From Gammaproteobacteria bacterium (GTDB lineage Bacteria; Pseudomonadota; Gammaproteobacteria; Pseudomonadales; JAUIET01), in contig JAUIET010000005.1 of assembly GCA_030429735.1 (NCBI GenBank), forward strand, positions 263,905 through 327,904: a stretch of 64,000 nucleotides of DNA. The letters are read 5' to 3'. Made by a program: the position numbers and the translations under genes. The notes beneath the pieces were generated by a model. The model had not been told where the DNA came from. It saw only the letters and a program-made list of their open reading frames with translations, and made no database searches. Shown piece by piece: positions 54,420 to 63,344 of this stretch (within the stretch, counting starts at the first letter, position 1; each line of letters begins with the position of its first letter).

Positions 54420-54753
54420 TGTTTTGCCTTTCGTCATTAGCGGGTTTAACTGCTCTCTGAAACTCGTGCGCTATAGCTTCCGGTTTTACCTCTGAAGTGG
54501 AATCTCTGTCAAATCTGTTGGAACGGGATTCACTGAAGAGCTGCACTGTGTCCAATCCCCAACCCAGATCTACGAAGGCAGACATAATATTCCACAGGGT
54601 GCGCAGCATTTCGTCTTTCTGTTCGTCGCTCATATCAAATTCGGCGAGGTCGCCGCGATATTCGTCCAAGTCGAGCGAAAGCGGGGCTGTTGATTTTCTA
54701 TTATGTGCCGCGTTTTCTTTGTGCTGTTTTGTGTCTAAGGGTAAATTCATCAC
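54412..54753 (-). CDS. Small acidic protein upstream of the recombinase
   Basis: 113 residues, starting at 54753 (or the adjacent ATG at 54750) after GAGAGG. The central MSDEQKDEMLRTLWNIMSAFVDLGWGLDTVQ looks conserved; I recall similar small proteins encoded directly before recombinases in other Proteobacteria, but could not check this. It overlaps the recombinase start by eight bases, so the two are co-translated. A role as recombination directionality factor or partner is speculation. Confidence 0.72.
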   Translation of the reverse strand: MMNLPLDTKQHKENAAHNRKSTAPLSLDLDEYRGDLAEFDMSDEQKDEMLRTLWNIMSAFVDLGWGLDTVQLFSESRSNRFDRDSTSEVKPEAIAHEFQRAVKPANDERQNNA

Positions 54754-54818
54754 ACCTCTCTTTCTTTCTTCAATGGTTTAAATTCGTTTCGTCTCTCCCT
54801 TTCTAATGAGAACAAAGA

Positions 54819-54852
54819 AGGAACATCTAACGTATAATATATGGTCTGTCAA
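54819..54852 (-). promoter_or_regulatory. Candidate promoter for the recombinase unit
   Basis: On the leftward strand a perfect TTGACA (54847-54852) is followed by an AT-rich stretch and a weak -10 (TTAGAT or TAGATG) 16-17 bases on. It lies about 70 bp before the small gene at 54753. Confidence 0.4.
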
Positions 54853-54855
54853 TTC

Positions 54856-55212
54856 CTATCTCATAGGCATCGGCCCCGTGTAATCCGGATTTTGTGAGCG
54901 GATATTTGCCCCTGAGACGTTCTCGCGTTGAGCCTGAAGGCACTCGAGATGGGCGTCTCGGGCTTCGCGCAGCCACGCCTGATTAAAAATCTCTTTATCC
55001 ACATCTTTGTGGTTTTCAGGTCTGAGCTTCGGAGCTGGCACTTCCCGCTGCACCATGGCGGAGCCACTGACTATGCGTCCGCGCTCCTTAGCCAGATTGG
55101 CGGGTTCCATTCCGTGATCGGCTTCGCTTTGAGAACGACTGGCCGCATTGAAGGGAATGGCAGCAGGCGGCACCCGCTGCAAGCTGAGCGGGAGTTGATC
55201 CACGCTGCTCAT
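54856..55212 (-). CDS. Hypothetical hydrophilic island protein
   Basis: 118 residues, not recognised. It is highly charged with a conserved-looking C-terminal helix FNQAWLREARDAHLECLQAQ and ends GPMPMR. Its strand, codon pattern and position 30 bp after the next leftward gene support it over the longer rightward frame across the same bases. The start at 55212 lacks a strong ribosome-binding site. Confidence 0.58.
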   Translation of the reverse strand: MSSVDQLPLSLQRVPPAAIPFNAASRSQSEADHGMEPANLAKERGRIVSGSAMVQREVPAPKLRPENHKDVDKEIFNQAWLREARDAHLECLQAQRENVSGANIRSQNPDYTGPMPMR

Positions 55213-55242
55213 GCTCTAGCGTTGGGAATGCAGCATATGCAC

Positions 55243-55527
55243 CTAGCGGGCATAGCTGCGGCTACGCTTAGCAGCAGGTTCGGGCGCAGGTTCCTGCGCT
55301 GCGCGATCTTTGGCGTATTCATCCATACGCTCTTCACGCATCTCTCGCAGCGTGACACGCCCATTGACAGGCACGCTGTGTAAGTCGATGTCAAACCCGC
55401 GTCCATCGCGATGTTGCCATGCGGCGCCGACCTTCTCCCAATGTACCTTACCATCGCGCGACGGGCTGACATTGTAGGCGAGGTGATCGGGCTTACGTCC
55501 ACCTTCATCTTTACTGTGTTCGCTCAT
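55243..55527 (-). CDS. Small hypothetical protein of plasmid/ICE type
   Basis: 94 residues from an ATG with GAGGA upstream. GKVHWEKVGAAWQHRDGRGFDIDL is a compact beta-rich core that I associate with small proteins on proteobacterial conjugative elements; the tail is Glu/Ala/Pro/Arg-rich. No function known. Same leftward direction as its neighbours. Confidence 0.72.
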   Translation of the reverse strand: MSEHSKDEGGRKPDHLAYNVSPSRDGKVHWEKVGAAWQHRDGRGFDIDLHSVPVNGRVTLREMREERMDEYAKDRAAQEPAPEPAAKRSRSYAR

Positions 55528-55614
55528 TGTTAATCCTCAGTGAGTAGCCTTCGGTGAAGAAAATGATGACCGCAAGCCGAAGGCGCACTTGCGGGGTCTC
55601 TGAGTTGGGCTCTC

Positions 55615-55896
55615 TTAGCGCATGCCTTCGGCGTTAAGCATCATGAATACGGGGCAGTCTCCGTAGAGATCGTATTTGATCCAGCCATGAACGCCCAGAT
55701 AGTCGCAATCGAGCATGTAACGCATCGAACTGCGCCACTCATACGTATATTGCATTCGAATATGCGGCGACGTGGGAAACATGAATATTGCGCCAATCAG
55801 CAGCAGCGGCCAGATCCTGAGCAATCCCGCAAGCGCGCGTATGCTCCCGCTCACAAACCGCCACGGCCTGATCTTTCTGTTTTTATACGGCTCCAT
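55615..55896 (-). CDS. Small single-pass membrane protein next to the coupling ATPase
   Basis: 93 residues with GGAG before the ATG. A basic N-terminus (KNRKIRPWRF) is followed by one membrane helix (LLRIWPLLLIGAIFMFP). The short outside part, MRYMLDCDYLGVHGWIKYDLYGDCPVF, has two Cys that could pair. Lies 11 bp downstream of the VirD4/TraG gene, so it is probably part of the transfer apparatus. Function unknown. Confidence 0.72.
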   Translation of the reverse strand: MEPYKNRKIRPWRFVSGSIRALAGLLRIWPLLLIGAIFMFPTSPHIRMQYTYEWRSSMRYMLDCDYLGVHGWIKYDLYGDCPVFMMLNAEGMR

Positions 55897-55907
55897 AAAA
55901 TTCTCCT

Positions 55908-57650
55908 TTATCGGCCAAGGTTGATTTTGACTTTCTTTAGAAACGGCTTGCCGTGAAACGGATTGATCCCAGCCTTACTTCTCCAAGGCTCTATTTCCGC
56001 ATAAGAAACAGGCTCAAATAAGATCGGTGGGGAATTACGCACCATCAATATTCCGTATTCAGTGCGGCGGATCGCATCGGCCTCCATGAGCGATCTTGAA
56101 GATTCTGAAACCTGTTCCTGCAATCCGCCGTCTTGCGCATGCCCCGATGTGCTGGTGACAATCACGGCCTGCTTGCCAAACATTCTTTCAAGCAATTCGA
56201 GCGTCTTGGGTGAACGTTGCCCTGGCAATATCTGCTTTATTTCCGTCTCGGACAGAAGTGTTTCAACAGCAGTTTCGCCGTAAATCCGTTCGAACGCATT
56301 TATGTCCTGAAAGATCAGGTGAAGACGGATGCCGTAGGATCGACCCCAAGTCAGCAAATTGACCAGATCATGAATTTTGTAATTCGTTGCCTCATCCATA
56401 ATGAAATACACGGGCTTATTCTTATCGGGATGCCGTTTCATTGTGGTCAGAGCACACCACTGAATGAGGCCGACATAGGGCTTGTAAATTTCCATGCGGC
56501 TTGAATCAGCGACGATAAAAAGGCTCATAATCCCTTCCTTCAATTCATCCATACGGAATGTGGAGCGCCCCATAGCTGGAGCCAAGCGCCCGAAGGCAAA
56601 AGGCGCAAGTGATTGCTGTGCGCCAACCACAAAGGAATCAAAGGTGCGTGTGTCTGGCCTGTTCATGAGGTTCAGGAGGTTCTGTGCTCGCGCTCGGAAC
56701 CAATGACAAAACTCCCCCAAATCCTGAGGATCGTGTTTTTGTGCCCAAGCGGTTTGCTCAATGGGCATCGGGCCATCGGGTAATGGTTTGCCCTTCATAT
56801 CCACACCAACAACCCAGCGCAGATTGGCGTCTAATGATTGCTGGTTTTGTATCAAGAGTGCGACGGAAGAGAGCGTCGCGTCATATTCTTCGACCATAAC
56901 CTGCAAGAGGGCGGCATCAGAGATAATGTCGCGCCCACCTTCACGGAAATAGGTGTTATCACTGCTGCTTTCCGCAGGCTCAGGGAATATCTGAGAGGCG
57001 ATCTCTCTCAGATCGTCAGGGATATCACGAAGGCCACCTTCGCGATGCAGGCTGTCGGTAATCATGTCCAGTGGGTTGTAACTGTCCCCCTGCCCAAGGA
57101 TCGCGCTCCAGAGCTTGCTGGGATTGAGCACTCTAACGCTCTCGCCCATGGCTCTGAGTGCCAGCAGCATGATGCATGCAAGCTCTCCCTTAAAATCCGC
57201 AATCACCTTGGAATTTCGGATGGAAAAAATATTTGTGATGACCGCATAAATGCCTTTTCCAGATCCGGCGGGTGCTATCGTAACTGCATTGGAGGCGTAT
57301 TCTATGAACAGCGAGAACTTTGAACGAAGCGCCGAGCGGCCCCAGAATGGCCCTTCCTTGGGCCTGCTGAGCATTCCTTTCAGATCTCCGCGATTTGCCC
57401 AGCGGGCAGTGCCTTCTCTGCCCGTTGTTGTGCGTGCGCCGTTCCAGTCGATGGCCATTGCAATGAGTTTCAGCCCTTCTGTGAGCAAGCGCATGAAGCA
57501 TATCGCTCCGATACCGCCAATAAGCGCAGGCAATGGCTGCAACTGCCCATCTATTCGCAATGGGCCTAGTTTGGAATAGAGCCACAGGCTCAGACATAGA
57601 TAAATCAGCGGCAGAATAATGCTCGGGCGCGAGCGATCATGTGGGTGCAT
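55908..57650 (-). CDS. Type IV secretion coupling protein (VirD4/TraG-like)
   Basis: About 580 residues from the ATG at 57650, better spaced from GGGAGG than the ATG at 57656. Two N-terminal membrane helices (SIILPLIYLCLSLWLYSKL and LIGGIGAICFMRLL) precede the ATPase domain. Walker A is APAGSGKG (near residue 130) and Walker B is VYFIMDEATN. GRSYGIRLHLIFQDINAFERIYG resembles the Gln-containing motif of coupling proteins. It would bring DNA-protein substrate to a mating channel. Relaxase and channel genes are not in the window. Confidence 0.88.
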   Translation of the reverse strand: MHPHDRSRPSIILPLIYLCLSLWLYSKLGPLRIDGQLQPLPALIGGIGAICFMRLLTEGLKLIAMAIDWNGARTTTGREGTARWANRGDLKGMLSRPKEGPFWGRSALRSKFSLFIEYASNAVTIAPAGSGKGIYAVITNIFSIRNSKVIADFKGELACIMLLALRAMGESVRVLNPSKLWSAILGQGDSYNPLDMITDSLHREGGLRDIPDDLREIASQIFPEPAESSSDNTYFREGGRDIISDAALLQVMVEEYDATLSSVALLIQNQQSLDANLRWVVGVDMKGKPLPDGPMPIEQTAWAQKHDPQDLGEFCHWFRARAQNLLNLMNRPDTRTFDSFVVGAQQSLAPFAFGRLAPAMGRSTFRMDELKEGIMSLFIVADSSRMEIYKPYVGLIQWCALTTMKRHPDKNKPVYFIMDEATNYKIHDLVNLLTWGRSYGIRLHLIFQDINAFERIYGETAVETLLSETEIKQILPGQRSPKTLELLERMFGKQAVIVTSTSGHAQDGGLQEQVSESSRSLMEADAIRRTEYGILMVRNSPPILFEPVSYAEIEPWRSKAGINPFHGKPFLKKVKINLGR

Positions 57651-57713
57651 AGGCATAGCCCTCCCGTAGTGAGAATGTTCAGAGATTGGAATCCGCGCGA
57701 GAGCGCGGAGGTT

Positions 57714-59024
57714 TTATTGAGTTTGAATTCCGACGATCTTTTGCAGATCGATCATTACGCGCTCGAATTTGGCGTATTCGGGGTTGTCCAGAAGGCTATC
57801 TGTATCGCTCGCAATATTGCCTTGGGTTGCGGGGATATGAAAGGGCGCGGCATAGGTTTTATCATTCACCGATACGCGAACTTCACCATTAACGCCTTTT
57901 TCGGCATGTCCGCTATAGAAATGCACGGCGGCATTGAGAGCGCGAAGATCAAGCGGTATGTTGAACGCGATGGTTTCATAGCCGTTCTCAGTTTGTGGGG
58001 AGCTTTTATAGTCCTTCCAATACTGACCTTCCTCTGATTTCGTATTGCGGAAGAAAAGTATCGGCGCATCGGGAAATGGTCGGGCATAGAGATCAAGATC
58101 GCACTCTATGCAATCCCATGAGATCGCAATGCTCACGCGCTCGGCACGGCGAAACTCCTCCCTAGACAATGGCTCAACGCTGAGGGGACGATCAAATATC
58201 GATTGCGCCATTTTGGCTGATACAAGCTTTATCATCTCTAGCTTATCGGTTTGCTTGAGAGTGTGGGGGTGGCTTGGCGCGGGCGCGCCTCGCGCAATGT
58301 TTTCGATAGCCGCGCTGAGATCATCCGTGAAGCTCACCAACTTCGCCCCTTGTGCCTCGGCATATAGCGTCCAGAAACGCTCGACAAAAAACTGTAGCCG
58401 ATCTTTTGATTGCACGCCCCTATCGGCATAAACGATATGGATGCGTGCATTTGTTAGGGCGTCTTTTTGTTCCTTGAGCCCGAATGGCGTGTCCGAACGC
58501 GATGAGCGAATATGACCATCGCCAGGAATCTTCTCCTGAGCCATGCTTGAAGCCGGAGCATTCGGGTCGTCATAAAGCGCGGAACCAATCACCAGAATAT
58601 CCGCATGCCCAGACGCTGCACTGGCTTTACCAATCACGCGCAGCAATTGCGGTAAGCGAACCGCACCTTTAATTGTTGGATGCTTGCTCCGTTGAGCTAT
58701 TGGTGGTGATTTTACGAAGCGCAGCAGCGCGGCTACGGCATGGGTGTTGGCCGCCAATCGAGCCTTTGGGGATTTGTAGATGGGATCGGTTGGAACTTCG
58801 AATACGCCAATGCGCTTCAATCCGTAACCGTCATAAAACACAACGCGATCACCTCCGTCGCGTTCAAGCGAAAAACCGATTAACACCTTTGTTTGTTGCT
58901 CCAGCTCAGTGGTTGAGCTGTACGGCGAGATTGCGACAAAATAGTCTTTGGCTATGGATGGCTGAGCCATGCCAAAACCAAGTATCAATACGATTGCTGC
59001 TATAGTGGGTGCGAATTTTCTCAT
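57714..59024 (-). CDS. Exported protein with C-terminal beta-sandwich-like domain
   Basis: 436 residues with a clear signal peptide (IAAIVLILGFGMAQPSIA) and GGAG before the ATG. Not recognised as a named family. About residues 75-235 have alternating sheets and helices (ADILVIGSALYDD, IHIVYADRGVQ) that recall a vWA-like or Rossmann arrangement. About residues 300-415 contain VSIAISWDCIECDLDLYARP, FFRNTKSEEG and VHFYSGHAEKGVNGEVRVSV, reminiscent of periplasmic DUF2135-type domains. Placed between the coupling ATPase and a membrane coiled-coil protein, it may be an envelope part of the transfer system. Confidence 0.7.
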   Translation of the reverse strand: MRKFAPTIAAIVLILGFGMAQPSIAKDYFVAISPYSSTTELEQQTKVLIGFSLERDGGDRVVFYDGYGLKRIGVFEVPTDPIYKSPKARLAANTHAVAALLRFVKSPPIAQRSKHPTIKGAVRLPQLLRVIGKASAASGHADILVIGSALYDDPNAPASSMAQEKIPGDGHIRSSRSDTPFGLKEQKDALTNARIHIVYADRGVQSKDRLQFFVERFWTLYAEAQGAKLVSFTDDLSAAIENIARGAPAPSHPHTLKQTDKLEMIKLVSAKMAQSIFDRPLSVEPLSREEFRRAERVSIAISWDCIECDLDLYARPFPDAPILFFRNTKSEEGQYWKDYKSSPQTENGYETIAFNIPLDLRALNAAVHFYSGHAEKGVNGEVRVSVNDKTYAAPFHIPATQGNIASDTDSLLDNPEYAKFERVMIDLQKIVGIQTQ

Positions 59025-59041
59025 TCAGTATCTCCGTGTAA

Positions 59042-60049
59042 TTAAAATTTGTAGTTCTGGGCGGCGTTAAGTTTCGAGCGATAGGCTCTGAACTCCATCT
59101 CGCGGTTGTTGATCTCCGCCTGCCTGTCCGCGTCGTACTGGACCAGCTCTCCATCAATGTCGGCCATCTGCTCCAGTAACTCTTTATGCTCTTCTTCCTT
59201 GGCGTCGCGCGCTTTACGCAGCTCGGTGTATTCGTGCGATTCATCGAAATAGCTGGGGTTGTATTTGAGGTAGATGCTCTCAGCAGCAAGAGCAAGCGAG
59301 GTGCCCGAAAGCATCTCGGCCATGAACTGGCTCCATACAAGGCCTTGAGCGTTAGAGTCGGCTTTAAAGAGGGCATCAAGATTGATTTGACCCGATACGC
59401 CTTGGAAGCTCTCGGAAAACAGCCATACCCAGATCATGAGCACGATAAAGGTCAGCCCGTATATTGATTGCGCGTAGAATTTGCGCGTGCTGCCATAATC
59501 CATCGAATTAGTCACGAACTTGAGAGCCAGACTTCCTAAAGGAAGGATCATCGAGAGGCTTCGCGCGAGCGCAGGGCTCTCAAGAAAGACCGCCTCGCCA
59601 GAGGCCATGAGGCTGCTATAGACGTTGGCAGAACCTAGCGCCATCGCTAACAACGCACCACCGACTGCGAGAATGAGCAGCGTGATATCTTTTGTAGACC
59701 AATCTGACCACAGCGCTTGCTGCGCTCCGCCAGCATTCGAGTTCGGAACGAACCCCTGGACGTGCTGTTTCGTATTGGCGATCTTGGTCTCCAGTTTTTT
59801 AATCTCTTTGGCAGATGCTGCGTATCGATTGTTAATATCTTCACGGCGGTGCTTGATATTCACGAGTTTTTTTCCGTGATCCCGTGTCCATTGCAGCGAC
59901 GCTTGCCGCGCCACGGCTTCGATTGACTCTTTCTCATCAGGAATTTGGGCGGCGGCGTGCATGTAACTGCTGGTCTGGGCGCGCCTTTGGTTCTCATCTT
60001 TTGGTGGCGCATCGCTGCTATGCGCCTTGCGTTTCGTGTTTTTAGTCAT
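59042..60049 (-). CDS. Membrane protein with flanking coiled coils
   Basis: 335 residues, not recognised. The N-terminus is charged, with a helix HRREDINNRYAASAKEIKKL. Then come three or four membrane segments (DITLLILAVGGALLAMALG, SLSMILPLGSLALKFV, IYGLTFIVLMIWVWLF, FMAEMLSGTSLALAAES) and a C-terminal coiled coil (KARDAKEEEHKELLEQMADI) ending NYKF. The start has AGGATC upstream. It is separated from the exported protein gene by 17 bp and both are likely one operon with the coupling protein. Confidence 0.7.
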   Translation of the reverse strand: MTKNTKRKAHSSDAPPKDENQRRAQTSSYMHAAAQIPDEKESIEAVARQASLQWTRDHGKKLVNIKHRREDINNRYAASAKEIKKLETKIANTKQHVQGFVPNSNAGGAQQALWSDWSTKDITLLILAVGGALLAMALGSANVYSSLMASGEAVFLESPALARSLSMILPLGSLALKFVTNSMDYGSTRKFYAQSIYGLTFIVLMIWVWLFSESFQGVSGQINLDALFKADSNAQGLVWSQFMAEMLSGTSLALAAESIYLKYNPSYFDESHEYTELRKARDAKEEEHKELLEQMADIDGELVQYDADRQAEINNREMEFRAYRSKLNAAQNYKF

Positions 60050-60127
60050 AAATGATCCTGTAATTGGATGCGGCTACGATGGGTAAGTTTGCGCCGCTTG
60101 TAATACGAGTTTGGGAAATAGAAATTC

Positions 60128-60499
60128 CTATCGCCCAAAATGCCGCCAGATTTGTGGGTGCTTGATCTGAAAATACGCGTCGATTAGCTGCAACCTTGCT
60201 GGGCTGCGAAGGCAATAGCGGCGTGGCTCGCTCGTGCTGGGATCACTCTCGAGGTAATAGCTCATCCAGCGGTTTTCAGAGTCGAAAACCTTATCCACTT
60301 CGGGTACGGGGATCGGGCGGCCATCGGGCGCCCGCAACGTGCCCGGATAGAAATAGAGTGCCTCGGCAATCTCATTCAGCCATTCACGACGTGATATACG
60401 CTGATTGACCGCTGCCAGCCATAGGCGGCGATAATAGTGGGCATTCGATAGGCGCTCGATTGAAAGAAGGGATATAGACAGTTTTGGATTGTGATTCAT
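60128..60499 (-). CDS. Hypothetical protein, island
   Basis: 123 residues with a strong AGGAG before the ATG. SNAHYYRRLWLAAVNQRISRREWLNEIAEALYF is helical and basic/aromatic; the rest has no recognised motif. It begins the leftward run of the membrane/coupling genes. Function unknown. Confidence 0.65.
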   Translation of the reverse strand: MNHNPKLSISLLSIERLSNAHYYRRLWLAAVNQRISRREWLNEIAEALYFYPGTLRAPDGRPIPVPEVDKVFDSENRWMSYYLESDPSTSEPRRYCLRSPARLQLIDAYFQIKHPQIWRHFGR

Positions 60500-60588
60500 G
60501 GCGAATCTCCTAATTCAATGTTTTCGGGTATTCGGTTAGAGCTTGGGCGTTGCTGCGCCCAAGCTCATCGGATAGCGGGAATGGCGAG

Positions 60589-60951
60589 TTAGAACTCACT
60601 CGCCAGAGGGTCACGGTGTTTCCCTGGAAACACTTTTCTAGTAACGCGTGGCCAGCAATCGTACTCTTCTAGAACACTTTCCCAATGACCACGCCTCCAC
60701 ACTTCTGGAGTTTCGGCAATATTCTTTGCGTCTAGCATCCGGCATCGAAGAACCAAGATTTGATCCTGCCAAACGAGTATCTCTGGTCGGCTCGAGCCGC
60801 AGCCTACTGCTTCAATGCGAATACCTTTTTCGAGAGTGGCATAGCGATCATCGAAAAGCCGGGGCATCGCCTTGCTCTTTGTATCGATAATCTGAATTGC
60901 TTTATTAAGAAGTTGTAGAACTTTTAAATGCTCCGAGTCTGAATATCTCAT
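60589..60951 (-). CDS. Hypothetical cytoplasmic protein, island
   Basis: About 120 residues from the ATG at 60951, which overlaps the upstream gene's stop by four bases (ATGA); an earlier ATG at 60966 would overlap more. It shows mixed helix and strand (KVLQLLNKAIQIIDTKSKA, then ILVWQDQILVLRCRMLDAKN). Not recognised. Coupled expression with the gene at 60948-61298 suggests that the two products act together. Confidence 0.65.
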   Translation of the reverse strand: MRYSDSEHLKVLQLLNKAIQIIDTKSKAMPRLFDDRYATLEKGIRIEAVGCGSSRPEILVWQDQILVLRCRMLDAKNIAETPEVWRRGHWESVLEEYDCWPRVTRKVFPGKHRDPLASEF

Positions 60952-61298
60952 GATCGATTCTCCCAAGCTTCTAAGCGCAAAATGAGGGTGTTGATTTTTG
61001 AACTCTCTGTCTTAAGACCGGTTGACGCATTTGTAAAAGTTGCCGACGGATCTTCTACTTCAAAATTCGATGATCCGCCTTCTTGGTCAATCTCAGCGGT
61101 GAATGCAACATCACCATTGATATGGATTTCTAGCCACTGGGGATCGGCAGTATCTTTCGATGTCCTGAGAGTGATGAGCGAACGGTGATCGCCAAGTTCG
61201 AGTTGACGGTCGAAAGTCTCTCCTTCGGCATATTCGCCATAGTCATCTAACAGGGTGATCGCGAGGCTTATGATTTTCTGATAATCTTGAAGCACCAT
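60948..61298 (-). CDS. Hypothetical acidic protein, island
   Basis: 116 residues with AGGA before the ATG. A helical start (YQKIISLAITLLDDYGEYAEG) leads into a beta-rich acidic part (LEIHINGDVAFTAEIDQEGGSSNFEVEDP). Not recognised. First gene of the leftward transcription unit; the 127 bp to the rightward gene at 61426 is AT-rich and should hold both promoters. Confidence 0.65.
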   Translation of the reverse strand: MVLQDYQKIISLAITLLDDYGEYAEGETFDRQLELGDHRSLITLRTSKDTADPQWLEIHINGDVAFTAEIDQEGGSSNFEVEDPSATFTNASTGLKTESSKINTLILRLEAWENRS

Positions 61299-61425
61299 GA
61301 CAATTTCCTTGTGGGTTGTTGTTTGTGCTAGGTATTGAATATCAGGAAAATATGTCGATTTTCAGAATTTGTTCAAAATTGATGAAAACAGAGAACCAAA
61401 ACGGTGAGATTTCAGGCTCAAATCT
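61299..61425. promoter_or_regulatory. AT-rich divergent region inside the island
   Basis: 127 bp between the leftward and rightward halves of the island. It is clearly AT-rich (runs such as GATTTTCAGAATTTG) and probably carries back-to-back promoters. I cannot assign exact boxes. Confidence 0.4.
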
Positions 61426-62826
61426 ATGATCGACCGCTTAATTTCAAAGCGACTTGACGAAATTTTTTCGAGTGCACCAAGTTCCCAATCAATTCAATTC
61501 CTCCAATCTGCGCTTTCGGAATATGTGGAAATCGACTTGGTGGGAGCATATGATCAAGCTGCAATCGAGATGAAGCGTTGTATTGGCATAGAAATCAGCC
61601 GACATACCATAAGGCGTTTTGCTACAAATGATAGTGGAGATGATGAAAACGAAGGTTACCCTTCAACACCTAGACGAAGAAGGCAGTTCGCAGAGTTTCT
61701 ATCCCTGAAGAAGATCATAGACCCTGAGAATTTAGTTAAAGGAGAATTTAGTAGCTCGCAGGCTGCACTCAGACTTGCAGATTTTTTTTCGACCAATGAT
61801 CTTCAAATCTGCCATGGTTATACTGGCACGTTCGCCTTTAATCTAAACCAGAAAAGACCTGACTACCAATACCTCGTTGAACTTAATTTTCTGCAAGTAA
61901 AGGGCTCGCACATTTTATCAGTATCTGAGCGTAGCTTTCTAAGTGTGGATCATCGATTGAATTGGAGTGAAAATAGAGACCATGCCAAGCCTGCACTATC
62001 ATTCCAAGGATGGGGGGTCTTTGAAAAGCCAGATGTATTGATTTTGTTTCTGCAGGGCTCCATCCACGAAGACGGTAAAAAAACGTACTTTTCAATTAAA
62101 TCCCCGCAGCGTTATGTGGGAACAAGAAATGTATCTAGTATTTTTCTATACAATCGAAATCATTCTTTGGAGACAAGTGCAGCTAATTTTGAAAAGGACA
62201 GAATTGATCATTTAGGACTGCCTCCAATTTCCATGGAATTTCAAAGGGTTGACGATTTTTCTCGTAAAAAATCTCAAGGTGTGGACATAATGAGTGATAA
62301 TTTAACGGATGCTGAGAGAAAGAAAAGACAAAAGGATTTAAAAAAGAAACGCTTAGCACGCAATTTGTTTGTCGATGAACGAAGCCAGGTAACCGAGGAC
62401 AATAAAGAACAAGAAGAAAGGGTCGTCATGGAAGACGAATTTGAAAAGCCTGATCCGCAGGAAATACTGGGTAAACGCCTATTCCAAGCTGCGCAATATT
62501 TAGACGAGTCTAAGGTTCGAGAGCTTGTGGAGCAAGGTGCTCCCATTAACTATGTTGATCTGCAAACCGGAGCAACCGCGATATTTCCTCTTGCTGTTCA
62601 TGAGCAATGGGACGCAGTTCAGTATCTGCTCGATACTGGAGAATGCGATTTACTCATCAGGAATTCAATGGGGAGGCTTCTATCTACTAGAATTGGTGAG
62701 GAAACAGGCAACATGGCTTGGGCGAGTAAAATAAGGGCACTTGAGGTTGAGCAAGGTAAGAAGGTTGGTATTTTACCTCGTATGCGAGGCGATGAGCCAA
62801 TCGAATCTTCGCCGGATTTAGACTAA
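61426..62826 (+). CDS. Putative regulator with N-terminal HTH-like part and C-terminal ankyrin-like domain
   Basis: 466 residues. The first ~120 residues include EMKRCIGIEISRHTIRRFA, which could be a DNA-binding helix pair. The middle (about 125-280) is beta-rich and unrecognised. A Lys/Arg-rich patch (AERKKRQKDLKKKRLARN) leads into the C-terminal ~130 residues with two ankyrin-like repeats (KVRELVEQGAPINYVDLQTG, WDAVQYLLDTGECDLLIRN). That last part is nearly the same as the next gene. An internal ATG at 62428 sits in the same sequence context as the start of that gene and could produce the domain alone. The region is visibly AT-rich compared with the core genome. Confidence 0.68.
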   Translation: MIDRLISKRLDEIFSSAPSSQSIQFLQSALSEYVEIDLVGAYDQAAIEMKRCIGIEISRHTIRRFATNDSGDDENEGYPSTPRRRRQFAEFLSLKKIIDPENLVKGEFSSSQAALRLADFFSTNDLQICHGYTGTFAFNLNQKRPDYQYLVELNFLQVKGSHILSVSERSFLSVDHRLNWSENRDHAKPALSFQGWGVFEKPDVLILFLQGSIHEDGKKTYFSIKSPQRYVGTRNVSSIFLYNRNHSLETSAANFEKDRIDHLGLPPISMEFQRVDDFSRKKSQGVDIMSDNLTDAERKKRQKDLKKKRLARNLFVDERSQVTEDNKEQEERVVMEDEFEKPDPQEILGKRLFQAAQYLDESKVRELVEQGAPINYVDLQTGATAIFPLAVHEQWDAVQYLLDTGECDLLIRNSMGRLLSTRIGEETGNMAWASKIRALEVEQGKKVGILPRMRGDEPIESSPDLD

Positions 62827-62853
62827 GAATCAATAACAAAAGAAAGGGTCGTC

Positions 62854-63252
62854 ATGGAGGGCGAATTCGAAAAAGTTGACCAAGAAGAAATTCTTGGCAA
62901 ACGTTTAATATACGCTGCAAAGAGTTTTAACGAGGAAAGCATCCGCGAATTAGTTGCACAGGGTGCGCCCGTTAATTATGTGGATGAACTGAGCGGCAAT
63001 ACAGCAATTTTTTATTTTGGTGTCTCTCAGCGCTGGGATACAGTTCAATTCCTGCTTGATACTGGTGAGTGTGATTTGTTGATACGAAACAAGCAAGGAC
63101 GACTACTATCTACCCGTATTGGCGAGGAAACTGGTAACATGGAATGGGTTGGCAAAATTATGGATATCGAGTTAGAGCAAGGTCGTAAGGTCGGCATTGT
63201 TCCACGAATTCGAGGAAACGATGAGATCGATCCCTTCCCAGATATAGATTGA
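62854..63252 (+). CDS. Stand-alone ankyrin-like protein, duplicate of the preceding gene's C-terminus
   Basis: 132 residues. It matches the last ~130 residues of the upstream protein along its length (for example LLSTRIGEETGNM is identical and the end is RIRGNDEIDPFPDID versus RMRGDEPIESSPDLD). The 18 bases AGAAAGGGTCGTCATGGA around its start recur at 62415-62432. It has two ankyrin-like repeats and probably binds a protein partner. It could be an immunity or adaptor protein, which is a guess. Confidence 0.72.
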   Translation: MEGEFEKVDQEEILGKRLIYAAKSFNEESIRELVAQGAPVNYVDELSGNTAIFYFGVSQRWDTVQFLLDTGECDLLIRNKQGRLLSTRIGEETGNMEWVGKIMDIELEQGRKVGIVPRIRGNDEIDPFPDID

Positions 63253-63344
63253 TCATTCAATCTAACTTTTTCGAAATCCCCTCAACAAATCATAACATAT
63301 TCTGTTAATCTCGTTGTGACCAGTAGAGCTTCGAGAGAAAGGCG

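Noticed and set aside
54928-55383. 151-codon rightward open frame in the island
   Set aside because: It crosses two leftward genes, one with a good ribosome-binding site, and its product looks like antisense composition.
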